From: Cedecea neteri
GTDB lineage: Bacteria > Pseudomonadota > Gammaproteobacteria > Enterobacterales > Enterobacteriaceae
Length of the DNA: 64,000 nt
NCBI RefSeq assembly: GCF_000758305.1
Contig: NZ_CP009458.1
Coordinates: forward strand, 4,092,001 to 4,156,000
Direction: 5' to 3'
Each line of letters starts with the position of its first letter. Position 1 is the stretch's first letter. Positions 44,488 to 52,620 of this stretch are shown piece after piece. The translations under genes and the position numbers were made by a program. Under the pieces are notes generated by a model. It worked only from the letters and a program-made list of their open reading frames with translations. It made no database searches and had not been told where the DNA came from.

Positions 44488-45762
44488 ATGCTTCTTTTAT
44501 TGCTACGCGCCCTGCGCCAGCACCGCTGGTTCTCGCTGCTCGGGTTGGCGCTCCTGTTCTCTTCGGTAGGTAACGGCCTGACCTATGTTCTGGTCTTTAG
44601 CCAGCTGTTAAACAGCCACGCTACGCCCGCCTGGCTTTCTCTCGCTTACGTCCTCGCGCTTGCCCCCGGCTTACCCGCCAGCTTTGTTGGCGTGTGGTTA
44701 TTAAAGCGCTGGCCGCCGTTTTCCGTTCTGCTTCTCGGTGAGAGTTTAGGCCTTACGGGCCTGGTTCTGCCGTGCCTTGCGTTGCTGAATGATCACCCGA
44801 CCATGCTCTTATTGAGCCAGGCCGCCGCCGCTTTTAGCACCGGTCTCACGGTGCCGGTGCTCAGCCAGCTCTTCAAACAAGGCTTATCTAAAGCATTAAT
44901 GCCCGCCGCCGCAGGTATTGAAACGCTAGTGTTTGCAGCCAACGTTATCTTCGGCGTGGGAATGGGGACATTGTTATATGGCCACGTCAGCCTGTGGCTG
45001 ATGCTGTTTCTGGATGCGCTCAGTTTCACTTTTGCCATGGGGCTACTTTGGCGAGCCTCAGCGGCTTTTGTTATCACAGGAGAAGAAAACAACGCCCTCG
45101 GCGAAAGCGAAGAATTTAGCTGGCGGCACGTTACCCCGGTACAAAAGCGTAGCCTGCTTCTGCTGCCCAGTCTTGCCCTGGTTGGCGCGCCTGTGATGGC
45201 TTTGCTCCCTGCTCTGGCCCCTGCGTTGCCGGGCGATAACACAGCCAATGGCCTGGCGCTGCTGTTTGCCCGCAGCGCAGGGCAACTGCTCGCCCCGCTC
45301 CTGCTAAGTGAAAAACAGGTACGCAACCGGGCGGGTAAAAGCTTCCCGCTGATGCTGGCGCTGCTGCTTTTCACATTGTGTTATTTCGCCGTAGCGTATT
45401 CGGGCACGTTGTGGCTGGCCGTGCCGCTCATCGTGCTCGCACATTTGTTCAGTAACTGGTTTTATCTGGTTGCGACGCTCAACGTAATGGACAGTTTCCC
45501 CAGCCCGCAGGTTGGTGCTGCCATGGCGGCAACCTGGCGACTCCAACTCGGCATTACGTTAATCGCTCCTCTGGTCACGGGGACGATTGCCGGGTACTTC
45601 CCGGCACAGTGGGTACTGCCCGGCAGCGGCATCTGCGGGATTATTCTTGCCCTGTTGATGCTCGGTGACTTGCGAAAAGTGCGGAATTGTAATTTGATAT
45701 CGCGGCGGAATCATTCCGCATTTAATTTTAATAATGATGATGACAGTAAGACAGGTGGATAA
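44488..45762 (+). CDS. major facilitator superfamily transporter
   Basis: A 424-residue membrane protein with about 12 hydrophobic helices in two halves split by a hydrophilic loop near residues 200-220 (EENNALGESEEFSW). The layout and Gly-rich helices fit an MFS exporter, but I do not recognise a subfamily or substrate. AGGAAA precedes the ATG at 44488; the frame also opens at a TTG 10 codons earlier. Its TAA overlaps the ATG of the DUF3574 gene by one base, so the two are co-translated. Not at this locus in E. coli K-12. Confidence 0.78.
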   Translation: MLLLLLRALRQHRWFSLLGLALLFSSVGNGLTYVLVFSQLLNSHATPAWLSLAYVLALAPGLPASFVGVWLLKRWPPFSVLLLGESLGLTGLVLPCLALLNDHPTMLLLSQAAAAFSTGLTVPVLSQLFKQGLSKALMPAAAGIETLVFAANVIFGVGMGTLLYGHVSLWLMLFLDALSFTFAMGLLWRASAAFVITGEENNALGESEEFSWRHVTPVQKRSLLLLPSLALVGAPVMALLPALAPALPGDNTANGLALLFARSAGQLLAPLLLSEKQVRNRAGKSFPLMLALLLFTLCYFAVAYSGTLWLAVPLIVLAHLFSNWFYLVATLNVMDSFPSPQVGAAMAATWRLQLGITLIAPLVTGTIAGYFPAQWVLPGSGICGIILALLMLGDLRKVRNCNLISRRNHSAFNFNNDDDSKTGG

Positions 45763-46199
45763 TGGTATTTTATAAAGCAACACTTGCAGGGGCATTAGCT
45801 CTGGCTCTGGCGGGCTGTGTCGCGCCAGCGAAAACCACATCGGCAGTAACCGCCCCGGCTAAACAGTGCCAGGTTGGTGATGCAATGACGCAAACCACGC
45901 TCTATTTCGGCATCAGCCGTCCATCCGGGGCGGAAATTACCGCCAATGAATGGCGCAGCTTTGTGGATAAAGACGTGACCCCACGTTTCCGCGAAGGGCT
46001 GACTGAATATGATGCCAAAGGCCAGTGGCTGAACGCTAAAGGTGAAGTGACCCACGAACCGAGCAAAGCGATCATGCTGATTCGCGGCAGCGATGCGGAG
46101 AGCAGCAAAAAGGTAGACGAACTGCGCGCTATCTATAAAACCCGCTTTGCGCAGGAATCCGTAATGCGCGTTGACCAGCCGGTCTGCGCCGCGTTCTGA
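45762..46199 (+). CDS. DUF3574 lipoprotein
   Basis: A 145-residue predicted lipoprotein. The signal peptide ends in the lipobox LAGC (Cys at 19). The DUF3574 domain follows, with TLYFGISRPSGAEITANEW, FVDKDVTPRFREGLT and SKAIMLIRG. Function is unknown. It is translationally coupled to the MFS gene (TAATG), which suggests a joint role in the envelope. A strong terminator follows. Confidence 0.85.
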   Translation: MVFYKATLAGALALALAGCVAPAKTTSAVTAPAKQCQVGDAMTQTTLYFGISRPSGAEITANEWRSFVDKDVTPRFREGLTEYDAKGQWLNAKGEVTHEPSKAIMLIRGSDAESSKKVDELRAIYKTRFAQESVMRVDQPVCAAF

Positions 46200-46216
46200 T
46201 TGTTGTGAAGAGAAGA

Positions 46217-46246
46217 AACGGCGGGGAAACCCGCCGTTTTTGTTTT
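46217..46246. terminator. terminator between DUF3574 gene and nupC-family gene
   Basis: A 9-bp perfect stem AACGGCGGG / CCCGCCGTT with a GAAA tetraloop and a T-run on the plus strand. The converging minus-strand gene ends at its right edge and has AGAAGAG, thus TC-rich, beyond. Confidence 0.88.
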
Positions 46247-47427
46247 TACAGTACCAGCCCGGCAAACGCCGCCGACAGCAGGCTGACCAGCGTCGCGCCG
46301 TACACCAGGCGCAGGCCAAAGCGAGAAACCACGTTCCCCTGCTTTTCGTTCAGCCCTTTGATAGCCCCGGCCACAATGCCGATGGAAGCAAAGTTAGCGA
46401 ACGACACCAGGAAGACCGACAGGATCCCCAGCCCGCGCGGCGACAGCGTCGCCATGATCTTCTGCAGCTCGATCATCGCCACAAATTCGTTCGCCACCAG
46501 CTTGGTCGCCATGATCCCGGCCGCTTTCAGCGCATCCGCCTGAGGAATACCCACCAGCCAGGCAAACGGATAGAAAACGTAGCCCAGAATTTGCTGGAAG
46601 CTCAGGCCGAAGACGGTGGCGAACAGCGCATTAATGGCGCTGATAAGCGCGATAAAACCAATCAGCATCGCCAGAATAATCATCGCCACTTTGAAACCTG
46701 CGAGGATGTATTCCCCCAGCATTTCAAAGAAGCTTTGAGATTCGTGCAGCTTCTCAAGCTTGATTTCTGGCTCAGCGCCAGGGCGGGTCGGGTTAATGAT
46801 CGACAGGATAATAAACGTGCTGAACATATTCAGGATCAGTGCCGCGACCACATACTTCGGCTCCAGCATCGTCATATAAGCCCCGACGATGGAGAGCGAA
46901 ACCGTGGACATCGCCGTTGCGGCCATGGTGAACAGGCGGCGAGAGCTAAGGTCGCCCAGCACACCTTTGTAGGCGATGAAGTTTTCAGACTGGCCCAGAA
47001 TCAACGAGCTCACGGCGTTGAATGATTCCAGCTTGCCCAGGCCGTTCACTTTAGAAAGCAATGTGCCGACGATGCGAATAATGATCGGCAGAATGCGGAA
47101 GTGCTGCAGGATACCGATCAGCGCCGAAATAAAGATTATCGGGCACAGTACACCGAGGAAGATAAAGGCCAGACCCGCTTTGCTCATGCCGCCAAAGACG
47201 AAGTCGCTGCCCTGCCCGGCGAAGGTCAGAAGATGGCCAAAGAAACCGGACACGCCGTTAATCACCCACAACCCGCTGTCGGAGTGTAGGAAGAAGAACG
47301 CCAGCAGGCCTTCAATAACGACAAGTTGTAACAAATAGCGGATGCGGATGGTTTTACGATCGAAGCTCACCAGCCACGCCAGTCCCATGATGACAAAAAG
47401 TGCGAGAAGAAAATGAAGAATGTTCAT
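46246..47427 (-). CDS. NupC-family concentrative nucleoside transporter
   Basis: A 393-residue membrane transporter for nucleosides driven by protons. Signature stretches of the CNT family are GQSENFIAYK, AATAMSTVSLSIVGAYM, and the late KLVANEFVAMIEL with VSFANFASIGIVAGAIKGL. It is close to NupC and its paralogues (NupX, PsuT) but I cannot assign which. MNILHFLLALFVIMG at 47427 is the natural start; longer frames upstream are not conserved. The gene lies between the MFS/DUF3574 pair and ftnA, which is not the K-12 arrangement. Confidence 0.9.
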   Translation of the reverse strand: MNILHFLLALFVIMGLAWLVSFDRKTIRIRYLLQLVVIEGLLAFFFLHSDSGLWVINGVSGFFGHLLTFAGQGSDFVFGGMSKAGLAFIFLGVLCPIIFISALIGILQHFRILPIIIRIVGTLLSKVNGLGKLESFNAVSSLILGQSENFIAYKGVLGDLSSRRLFTMAATAMSTVSLSIVGAYMTMLEPKYVVAALILNMFSTFIILSIINPTRPGAEPEIKLEKLHESQSFFEMLGEYILAGFKVAMIILAMLIGFIALISAINALFATVFGLSFQQILGYVFYPFAWLVGIPQADALKAAGIMATKLVANEFVAMIELQKIMATLSPRGLGILSVFLVSFANFASIGIVAGAIKGLNEKQGNVVSRFGLRLVYGATLVSLLSAAFAGLVL

Positions 47428-47777
47428 GTGCAGTCTAATTTTGAAAGAAACGTATTTAGCCACAGCTCTTGCGTCAGGTAAATGGCGGCCATAAGAATAT
47501 TTAGCCATAAGATTTTCCAATGACAACATAAACTTACTCTTAGCATGGTTACCATTTTGCGCGGCTAAATATGACTAATTCATGACACCTTATTTGGCAA
47601 TAAAATAGCGAAGCGGAACAAGATTAATTCTCATTATTAATTCATTTTGTCACAAATAAAATAATAGTAACAACCATTCTCATTACACTAATATAATTAA
47701 CAATTTCTTTGCATTATGGAAAATTAATAATTAAAGTAGCGCCATATTAACGTCCCTCAAAAAATATGGAGCCTGTG
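47428..47777. other. 350-bp divergent region nupC-type gene / ftnA
   Basis: An A+T-rich, gene-free region. It contains repeated Fur-like TGAGAAT motifs (see 47622-47688) and presumably both promoters. No CytR/CRP-type site was recognised for the nucleoside transporter. Confidence 0.6.
47622..47688 (-). promoter_or_regulatory. candidate Fur-binding region upstream of ftnA
   Basis: On the minus strand, TAATGAGAATTAATC and TAATGAGAATGGTTG each resemble a Fur half box (GATAATGAT-type) about 45 bp apart. In E. coli, Fur activates ftnA by binding an array of upstream sites and displacing H-NS, so a similar arrangement is plausible here. Neither box is a full 19-bp match. Confidence 0.4.
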
Positions 47778-48275
47778 ATGCTGAAGACGGAAATGATTGA
47801 AAAACTGAACGAGCAGATGAACCTTGAACTCTACTCCTCCCTGCTTTACCAGCAGATGAGCGCCTGGTGCAGCTATCACAGCTTCGAAGGGGCCGCCGCG
47901 TTCCTGCGCCGCCACGCTCAGGAAGAGATGGAGCACATGCAGCGCCTGTTTGCTTATTTAAATGATACCGGAAGCATGCCGCGTATTAACGCCATTCAGT
48001 CCCCGTATTTAGAATACGCGTCACTGGACGAGTTATTTAAAGCCACCTACGAGCACGAGCAGCTAATTACTCGCCAGATTAATGCGCTGGCGCATTCCGC
48101 GATGACCTCTCAGGATTATCCAACCTTTAATTTCCTGCAGTGGTATGTTGCCGAGCAGCATGAAGAAGAAAAACTGTTTAAATCCGTGCTGGATAAACTC
48201 AGTCTGGTAGGCAAAAGCGGCGAAGGCCTTTACTTTGTCGATAAAGAGCTGGCTACCCTGGACGCTCAGGCTTAA
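47778..48275 (+). CDS. ftnA: ferritin FtnA
   Basis: A 165-residue iron-storage ferritin. All ferroxidase residues are at standard positions: Glu17, Glu50, His53 (EEMEHMQR), Glu94, Gln127 and Glu130 (AEQHEEEKLF). The protein is nearly the E. coli sequence at the same length. I preferred the ATG at 47778 (GGAG six bases upstream) to one at 47766. It is directly followed by yecA; yecH and tyrP, which lie between them in E. coli, are missing. Confidence 0.96.
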   Translation: MLKTEMIEKLNEQMNLELYSSLLYQQMSAWCSYHSFEGAAAFLRRHAQEEMEHMQRLFAYLNDTGSMPRINAIQSPYLEYASLDELFKATYEHEQLITRQINALAHSAMTSQDYPTFNFLQWYVAEQHEEEKLFKSVLDKLSLVGKSGEGLYFVDKELATLDAQA

Positions 48276-48284
48276 TTGCCGTGA

Positions 48285-48315
48285 AATAGCAGGCCATTGC
48301 GGCCTGCTATTTTTA
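48285..48315. terminator. terminator between ftnA and yecA
   Basis: An 11-bp perfect stem AATAGCAGGCC / GGCCTGCTATT with a 5-base loop and T-run TTTATTTT. It serves ftnA and, in reverse, possibly yecA. Confidence 0.9.
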
Positions 48316-48317
48316 TT

Positions 48318-48893
48318 TTAGTGCAGCGCCCCGCCGTTTCGCTGGCTGTGCCAGTACCCGTATAGCGCCAGTGCCGCAGGTTTAATCGCCTCAATGCTCG
48401 CCAGAAATGCTTCCGGCGTCAGGCTCTCAAACTTCGCTTCATTCTCTTCCAGTCCATGCAGGGCAATGGCGTCCAGCTCTGGCTGAAGTTCTGCCGGCAG
48501 CGCAGGCCAGCTTTCCAGTGACACACCGCGCATGTAGCCGTAGCACCACTCTTCCACGATGGTGATTTCGCGGTTATCCACTTCGCTGGTACCAAACAGA
48601 GGCTCAAACTGCCCCGGATACTCTGCAAGGCGTTCGGCAATGTCGTTCATATGCTGGAAAACCAGTACGCTAAAGCGCGTCAGCTCTTCTTTGCTTTCCC
48701 ATTCTGGCTCAACATCGCCACCCCATACCGCCCGCAGCACGGTGGCAGGTTCGGTCACAGCTGGCCCCGACAATAGCGCCGTGAGTAGCCCGTCCAGCTC
48801 AGCCACATCAATCACCGAATGCGCCGTGCCATATTTCAGCAGGATGTCATCCAGCCAGATAATTTCGTCTTCGTTCAGCGGTCCCTGGGACAT
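48318..48893 (-). CDS. yecA: UPF0149 family protein YecA, lacking the SEC-C tail
   Basis: A 191-residue UPF0149 protein. It matches E. coli YecA over GPLNEDEIIWLDDIL, DVAELDGLLTALLS, ITIVEEWCYGYMRGV and IALHGLEENE. E. coli YecA, about 221 residues, ends in a metal-binding SEC-C motif (CxCGSGKKxxxC); here the chain stops at HSQRNGGALH before it. The stop lies immediately by a terminator, and I saw no SEC-C motif in the other frames. SEC-C motifs bind zinc and nucleic acid or ribosome partners, so function may differ. Confidence 0.88.
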   Translation of the reverse strand: MSQGPLNEDEIIWLDDILLKYGTAHSVIDVAELDGLLTALLSGPAVTEPATVLRAVWGGDVEPEWESKEELTRFSVLVFQHMNDIAERLAEYPGQFEPLFGTSEVDNREITIVEEWCYGYMRGVSLESWPALPAELQPELDAIALHGLEENEAKFESLTPEAFLASIEAIKPAALALYGYWHSQRNGGALH

Positions 48894-48966
48894 TTTTGGC
48901 TTCCTCGTCTCGCGTTTTGAATAAAATTTTGCGTAGTGTACCCGTTCTGCGCGCGACGAGTCATTT

Positions 48967-49674
48967 TCATTCCGCTTTTGTCAGGCATTCCACCAATAAT
49001 TGACAGGTTTTGTCGTAGAGCGACGGGGTGTGCTGCAGCGCCTGCCAGACGCTGTTGTGGTCAGCACCCGGCACTGTCAGCAAAGCATGTTTGCCCTGCC
49101 CCGACGCCGAATCATAAAGCCGCGGTGGGATCTCTGCCGGGATCACCCGGTCTTCTGCCGCGGCGATGACCAGGACATTACCGCCAAATTCAGCCACAGT
49201 CTGCCAGGCGTCGCTTTCGGCCCAGCTTCGCGGCTGGCGGATAATGGCGGAAAATTCAGGCCCGAAGTTTACCCGGTAAGCCGAAGGGTGATACACGCCC
49301 GGCACCATCAGGATAAGGGAATGCAAAGGCACGGATTTACTCAGGTGCAAAGCGTTGTACGCCCCCATGCTGACGCCCATGCAGCCAGTCAACTGAGGAC
49401 CTAAATGTTCGGCAACCGCCAGCGCCTGCCCGGTGCGGCTGATTAAAGAGGAGTGAGAAAGATCTCCACCAGTTTCCCCGTGGCCGATGCAATCAAAAGC
49501 CGTGCTGCCAAAGCCCAGCTCCGCCATTAAGTGCCGGTAGCGAAGACCCGCCTCGCGGTCTTTTGAACCACCGTGGATCATCAGAATGTGACCTTTACTG
49601 GCAAAAATACTGTCAGCCTTGAGCATGCGGCCCTGAAAAGCGACATCAAATGGGTGTCGGGAGAAAGTGTTCAT
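48967..49674 (-). CDS. alpha/beta hydrolase
   Basis: A 235-residue alpha/beta-hydrolase-fold protein. The oxyanion segment is LMIHGGSKDREAG, the nucleophile elbow GVSMGA, and a late acidic region LVIAAAEDRVIP with a histidine in GADHNSVW complete a Ser-Asp-His triad. It is close to dienelactone-hydrolase or serine aminopeptidase types, but the substrate is unknown. No signal peptide. An alternative ATG lies at 49710. It is not adjacent to yecA in E. coli K-12. Confidence 0.78.
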   Translation of the reverse strand: MNTFSRHPFDVAFQGRMLKADSIFASKGHILMIHGGSKDREAGLRYRHLMAELGFGSTAFDCIGHGETGGDLSHSSLISRTGQALAVAEHLGPQLTGCMGVSMGAYNALHLSKSVPLHSLILMVPGVYHPSAYRVNFGPEFSAIIRQPRSWAESDAWQTVAEFGGNVLVIAAAEDRVIPAEIPPRLYDSASGQGKHALLTVPGADHNSVWQALQHTPSLYDKTCQLLVECLTKAE

Positions 49675-49745
49675 GGCTGCCTGGTGCGATATTAGTCGAT
49701 GAGTTAGCATCGCATCTTTATCATTCCTAAGTAAGCCCCAACGTT

Positions 49746-50186
49746 TTATGACAAAAAGAGCGTATGCTCTGCGGCCCGGCGCGCAACCAGCCCTTTTAGA
49801 ACCTTACCGCCAGCTCTGTTCCACTTTGAAAACTCATCTGCCGCGCCCGCATAATCACCTGCGTTGAGCTTTTTCAGCAGCGTAGAACCTTTCAGGGCCC
49901 TGGGGCCAAGGTTATAGGCAAAATCAACCAGGGCATCGAACTGATTTTGGTTCACATCGACTTTTAACAGTCCCGACACCTCCTTTTCATACTGCACGAT
50001 ACCGCTGCCCAACTGGCTGTCGGCTACGTCCTGAGTAATGACCATTCCGGCAGCGACCGGTCGGCCTTCAACTGGCTGTGTCCAGCCATAGCCTATCGTC
50101 CAGACTCCAACAGAATCCTGATACGCCGAGAGTTCACAACCTTCAAATTTTTTTAGCAAAGCAAAACCTTCCTGGCTCAGTTTCAT
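49746..50186 (-). CDS. phage-type lysozyme (glycoside hydrolase 24)
   Basis: A 146-residue endolysin-type muramidase. The catalytic spacing of the T4-lysozyme family is exact: Glu15 (KKFEG), Asp24 (YQDSVG) and Thr30 (WTIGYG). It continues with FDALVDFAYNLGPRALKGST and an ending in GLVARRAAEHTLF. There is no signal peptide, so release would need a holin, yet no holin, Rz or other phage gene is near. GAGGAAA precedes the ATG. It looks like a stand-alone prophage relic or a domesticated lysozyme. Confidence 0.88.
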   Translation of the reverse strand: MKLSQEGFALLKKFEGCELSAYQDSVGVWTIGYGWTQPVEGRPVAAGMVITQDVADSQLGSGIVQYEKEVSGLLKVDVNQNQFDALVDFAYNLGPRALKGSTLLKKLNAGDYAGAADEFSKWNRAGGKVLKGLVARRAAEHTLFLS

Positions 50187-50335
50187 TTGTTTATTTCCTC
50201 ATGATTAATGCCGTAAGCATATGAGCCAGTGAACAGCAATATGTTGTGATTCATCAAGGAATAACCAAAAATGCTCCTGATATAATCACGCCAGTAAAAT
50301 ACCAATGACAGTTAATATCCAGGGAGGAAATAAAC

Positions 50336-51336
50336 ATGAGTGAGTATTCTCGATTTAATTACTTTAAAAACCGGGACAAGGCATTCGCTAATTTAATTAG
50401 CATTATTGATGGTCTGCTTAGTGATGGCCACTTCTTTCAAAAAGAAATGCTCTATTTATACTCTAGATAATTCGAGTTGCAGGAAGGCGGCAAGACCGGG
50501 AATCCTCAGGAGCATAGCTAACTATGTGACTGAGGTGAGCGGGTGCAGCTAACGCACCTGCGGCTTGAAGTATGACGAGTATAGATACCTGGTTACTTGA
50601 GTCAGAATAAATCAGTGATAACCATTGCGTAAAAGCCATCCGTCGTAGAATTGCGGACATATTGGCCGATGGCGTGATTGAGCCCTCAGAAATCAAGTCG
50701 CTTAAAGCGGACTTGCTTAAGATTCAGAAGGAGCTCATCGACCTTCCCCACCTCAACCTGGATTCAATTGAATCAGACCGACACCTGCTCGAAGGGCTGT
50801 GCAAAGGGATGCTGGCGAACCACCAGCTCAATGATGCCGAGATAAAGTATTTAAGATGGTTTCTCTCCGTCAATGGTGCGCTTAAAAATAACTATCCCGG
50901 CAAAGCGCTGTATAGCCTTATAGAAGATATTTTGGCTGATGGGGTTATCACAGAAGATGAACGTGAATTACTCAAGCAGGCCCTTATTTCATTTACGGGA
51001 TGTGATTTAGCATCTGGTATTGTAGATGGCCTGTCAACGCAATTGCCGGTTGATAATATCGATACTATAGATTTCGCAGGTGCTACCGTTTGCCTTACGG
51101 GTGAGTTTATTTATGGTAAGCGAAGCTTGTGTGAAGCAGAACTTCGTCTTAAGGGGGCGAATGTCATCAGTAATATCACTCAAAAACTCGACTATCTGAT
51201 TATTGGGACATTGAGCTCCCGGGACTGGCGATACAAAGCGCACGGCCGAAAGATAGAAAAAGCCGTCTCTTACAGAGATGAAAAAGGAATCCCGCTAAAA
51301 ATCATTAGCGAAGAGCAATGGAAGAATTTTTCCTGA
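50336..51336 (+). pseudogene. BRCT-domain protein gene split by an ERIC element and a nonsense codon
   Basis: A strong ribosome site (AGGGAGG) precedes the ATG at 50336 and 41 codons (MSEYSRFNYF to EMLYL). The frame then enters an ERIC element (50457-50583) and stops. Removing the element with one TA copy restores the frame into DTWLLESE, a TAA at 50608-50610, then ISDNHCVKAIRRRIADILADG and on to the stop at 51336. The intact protein would be about 290 residues: helical repeats resembling TerB-like modules (DGVIEPSEIKSL, ADGVITEDERELL) and a C-terminal BRCT domain (about the last 95 residues, ATVCLTGEFIYGKRS). Residual translation from a TTG at 50662 is possible. Confidence 0.82.
50457..50583 (+). 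repeat. ERIC (enterobacterial repetitive intergenic consensus) element, 127 bp
   Basis: Exactly 127 bp, the canonical ERIC length. It has terminal inverted repeats (TATACTC... and ...GAGTATA), the left-arm AATTCGAGTTGCAGGAAGG, the centre AATCCTCAGGAGC and GTGACTGAGGTGAGCG that match the classic ERIC core with few changes, and the right-arm GCTTGAAGTATGACG. It is flanked by TA on both sides as expected of a TA target. It lies inside a coding sequence, unusual for ERIC. Confidence 0.93.
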
Positions 51337-51484
51337 ATGGCGCCTGGCGATGCTCTCACGTAATCAATATTTCAGGGTAAAACGGCGATCAGCGAGCATC
51401 TTTTCAGGCTATCAACGACAACGCCGCAACCCTTGCGGCGTGCGCTGTTTGCCAGGGTGGGAACAGTGCCAAATCGCAGGCAAT

Positions 51485-51510
51485 AAAAAACCACCCGAAG
51501 GTGGTTTACA
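51485..51510 (-). terminator. terminator of the glyW-cysT-leuZ transcript
   Basis: On the minus strand AAACCACC-TTC-GGGTGGTTT followed by TTTATT. It is located 40 bp beyond the 3' end of leuZ. Confidence 0.85.
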
Positions 51511-51549
51511 CGACACTGCTTATCATTGATTTTATTCTTTTTATTCCCA

Positions 51550-51635
51550 TGGTACCCGGAGCGGGACTTGAACCCGCATAGCCAAAGGCCGAGGGATTTT
51601 AAATCCCTTGTGTCTACCGATTTCACCATCCGGGC
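51550..51635 (-). tRNA. leuZ: tRNA-Leu (anticodon UAA)
   Basis: An 86-nt class II tRNA. The minus strand begins GCCCGGATGGTG and ends CCGGGTACCA with an encoded CCA. The anticodon loop is GATTTAAAATC (anticodon TAA in DNA), and a variable arm pairs as CGGCCTTTGGCT. It is third in the glyW-cysT-leuZ cluster, in the E. coli order. Confidence 0.96.
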
Positions 51636-51647
51636 TCGGGAAGAAAT

Positions 51648-51721
51648 TGGAGGCGCGTTCCGGAGTCGAACCGGACTAGACGGATTTGCAATCCGCTACA
51701 TAACCGCTTTGCTAACGCGCC
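51648..51721 (-). tRNA. cysT: tRNA-Cys (anticodon GCA)
   Basis: A 74-nt tRNA beginning GGCGCGTTAGC and ending ACGCGCCTCCA with CCA encoded. The anticodon loop GATTGCAAATC gives GCA. It is nearly identical to E. coli cysT. Confidence 0.97.
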
Positions 51722-51771
51722 AAAATCTTTTTGCCTTTTCAGGCGGTAACAGAAACTCTATTACCTGAATT

Positions 51772-51847
<76 letters not shown>

Positions 51848-52014
51848 TTTTTGTACAAGTGACTGTTGGTGGCTATTAAGCTAATCACTTGATTTTATTA
51901 TCTTCCGGCAAACCTTGCTGCCTTTCGATGCGTTGCATTCTACTTACCTGACGCAATGAGTCAATGAAATTTTCTAACACTACGAATCGTTTGCTGAATT
52001 TTGCGCCGGATAGA

Positions 52015-52563
52015 TCACGGTTCGAGCAAATCGCCCCGCGCAGCAGCTAAATATTGGAACATTGACCAGAACGTCAGCACCGCCGCAACGAAGAAAAGCG
52101 CGATACCTGTGTACTCAATCCACATATTTGGCCGCCACAGCATGCCGATAAGCGCCAGCATTTGCGCCATCGTTTTGGTTTTGCCTATCCAGGAAACCGC
52201 CACGCGGCTGCGTTTGCCGATTTCCGCCATCCATTCACGCAGTGCCGAAATAATAATTTCACGGGCGATCATCGTGGCCGCAGGCAGGGTCACCCACCAG
52301 GCATGATAGTGTTCCGCCACCAGCACCAGCGCCACAACCACCATCACCTTATCGGCAACCGGATCGAGGAATGCGCCAAAACGGGTGCTCTGGTTCCAGC
52401 GACGCGCCAGAAAACCGTCAAACCAGTCGGTGATGGCCGCCAGCCAAAAAATGAAAGCACAAAGGAAAGGAGCCCAGTTGAACGGCAGATAAAACGCCAG
52501 CACAAAGAACGGGATAAGGATGACACGAAACAGCGTGAGCAGTGTTGGGATATTGAATCGCAT
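52015..52563 (-). CDS. pgsA: phosphatidylglycerophosphate synthase
   Basis: A 182-residue CDP-alcohol phosphatidyltransferase in the inner membrane. It makes phosphatidylglycerophosphate from CDP-diacylglycerol and glycerol-3-phosphate, the committed step to phosphatidylglycerol and cardiolipin. The catalytic motif DG-x2-AR-x8-G-x3-D-x3-D is seen as DWFDGFLARRWNQ to GAFLDPVADK. Several helices surround it. The start MRFNIPTLLTLFRV is typical. It is located 57 bp after uvrC. Confidence 0.96.
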   Translation of the reverse strand: MRFNIPTLLTLFRVILIPFFVLAFYLPFNWAPFLCAFIFWLAAITDWFDGFLARRWNQSTRFGAFLDPVADKVMVVVALVLVAEHYHAWWVTLPAATMIAREIIISALREWMAEIGKRSRVAVSWIGKTKTMAQMLALIGMLWRPNMWIEYTGIALFFVAAVLTFWSMFQYLAAARGDLLEP

Positions 52564-52620
52564 AGTGCCAGTTAACTATCTGTCATAAGTGGAAATTGTC
52601 TCTATGTTGCTACAGAGCCC

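Noticed and set aside
50662..51336. The BRCT-domain frame as an independent complete gene starting at 50662
   Set aside because: That start is a TTG without a ribosome site, and the upstream frame continues across the ERIC into a well-formed gene start at 50336, so a broken gene is the better reading.
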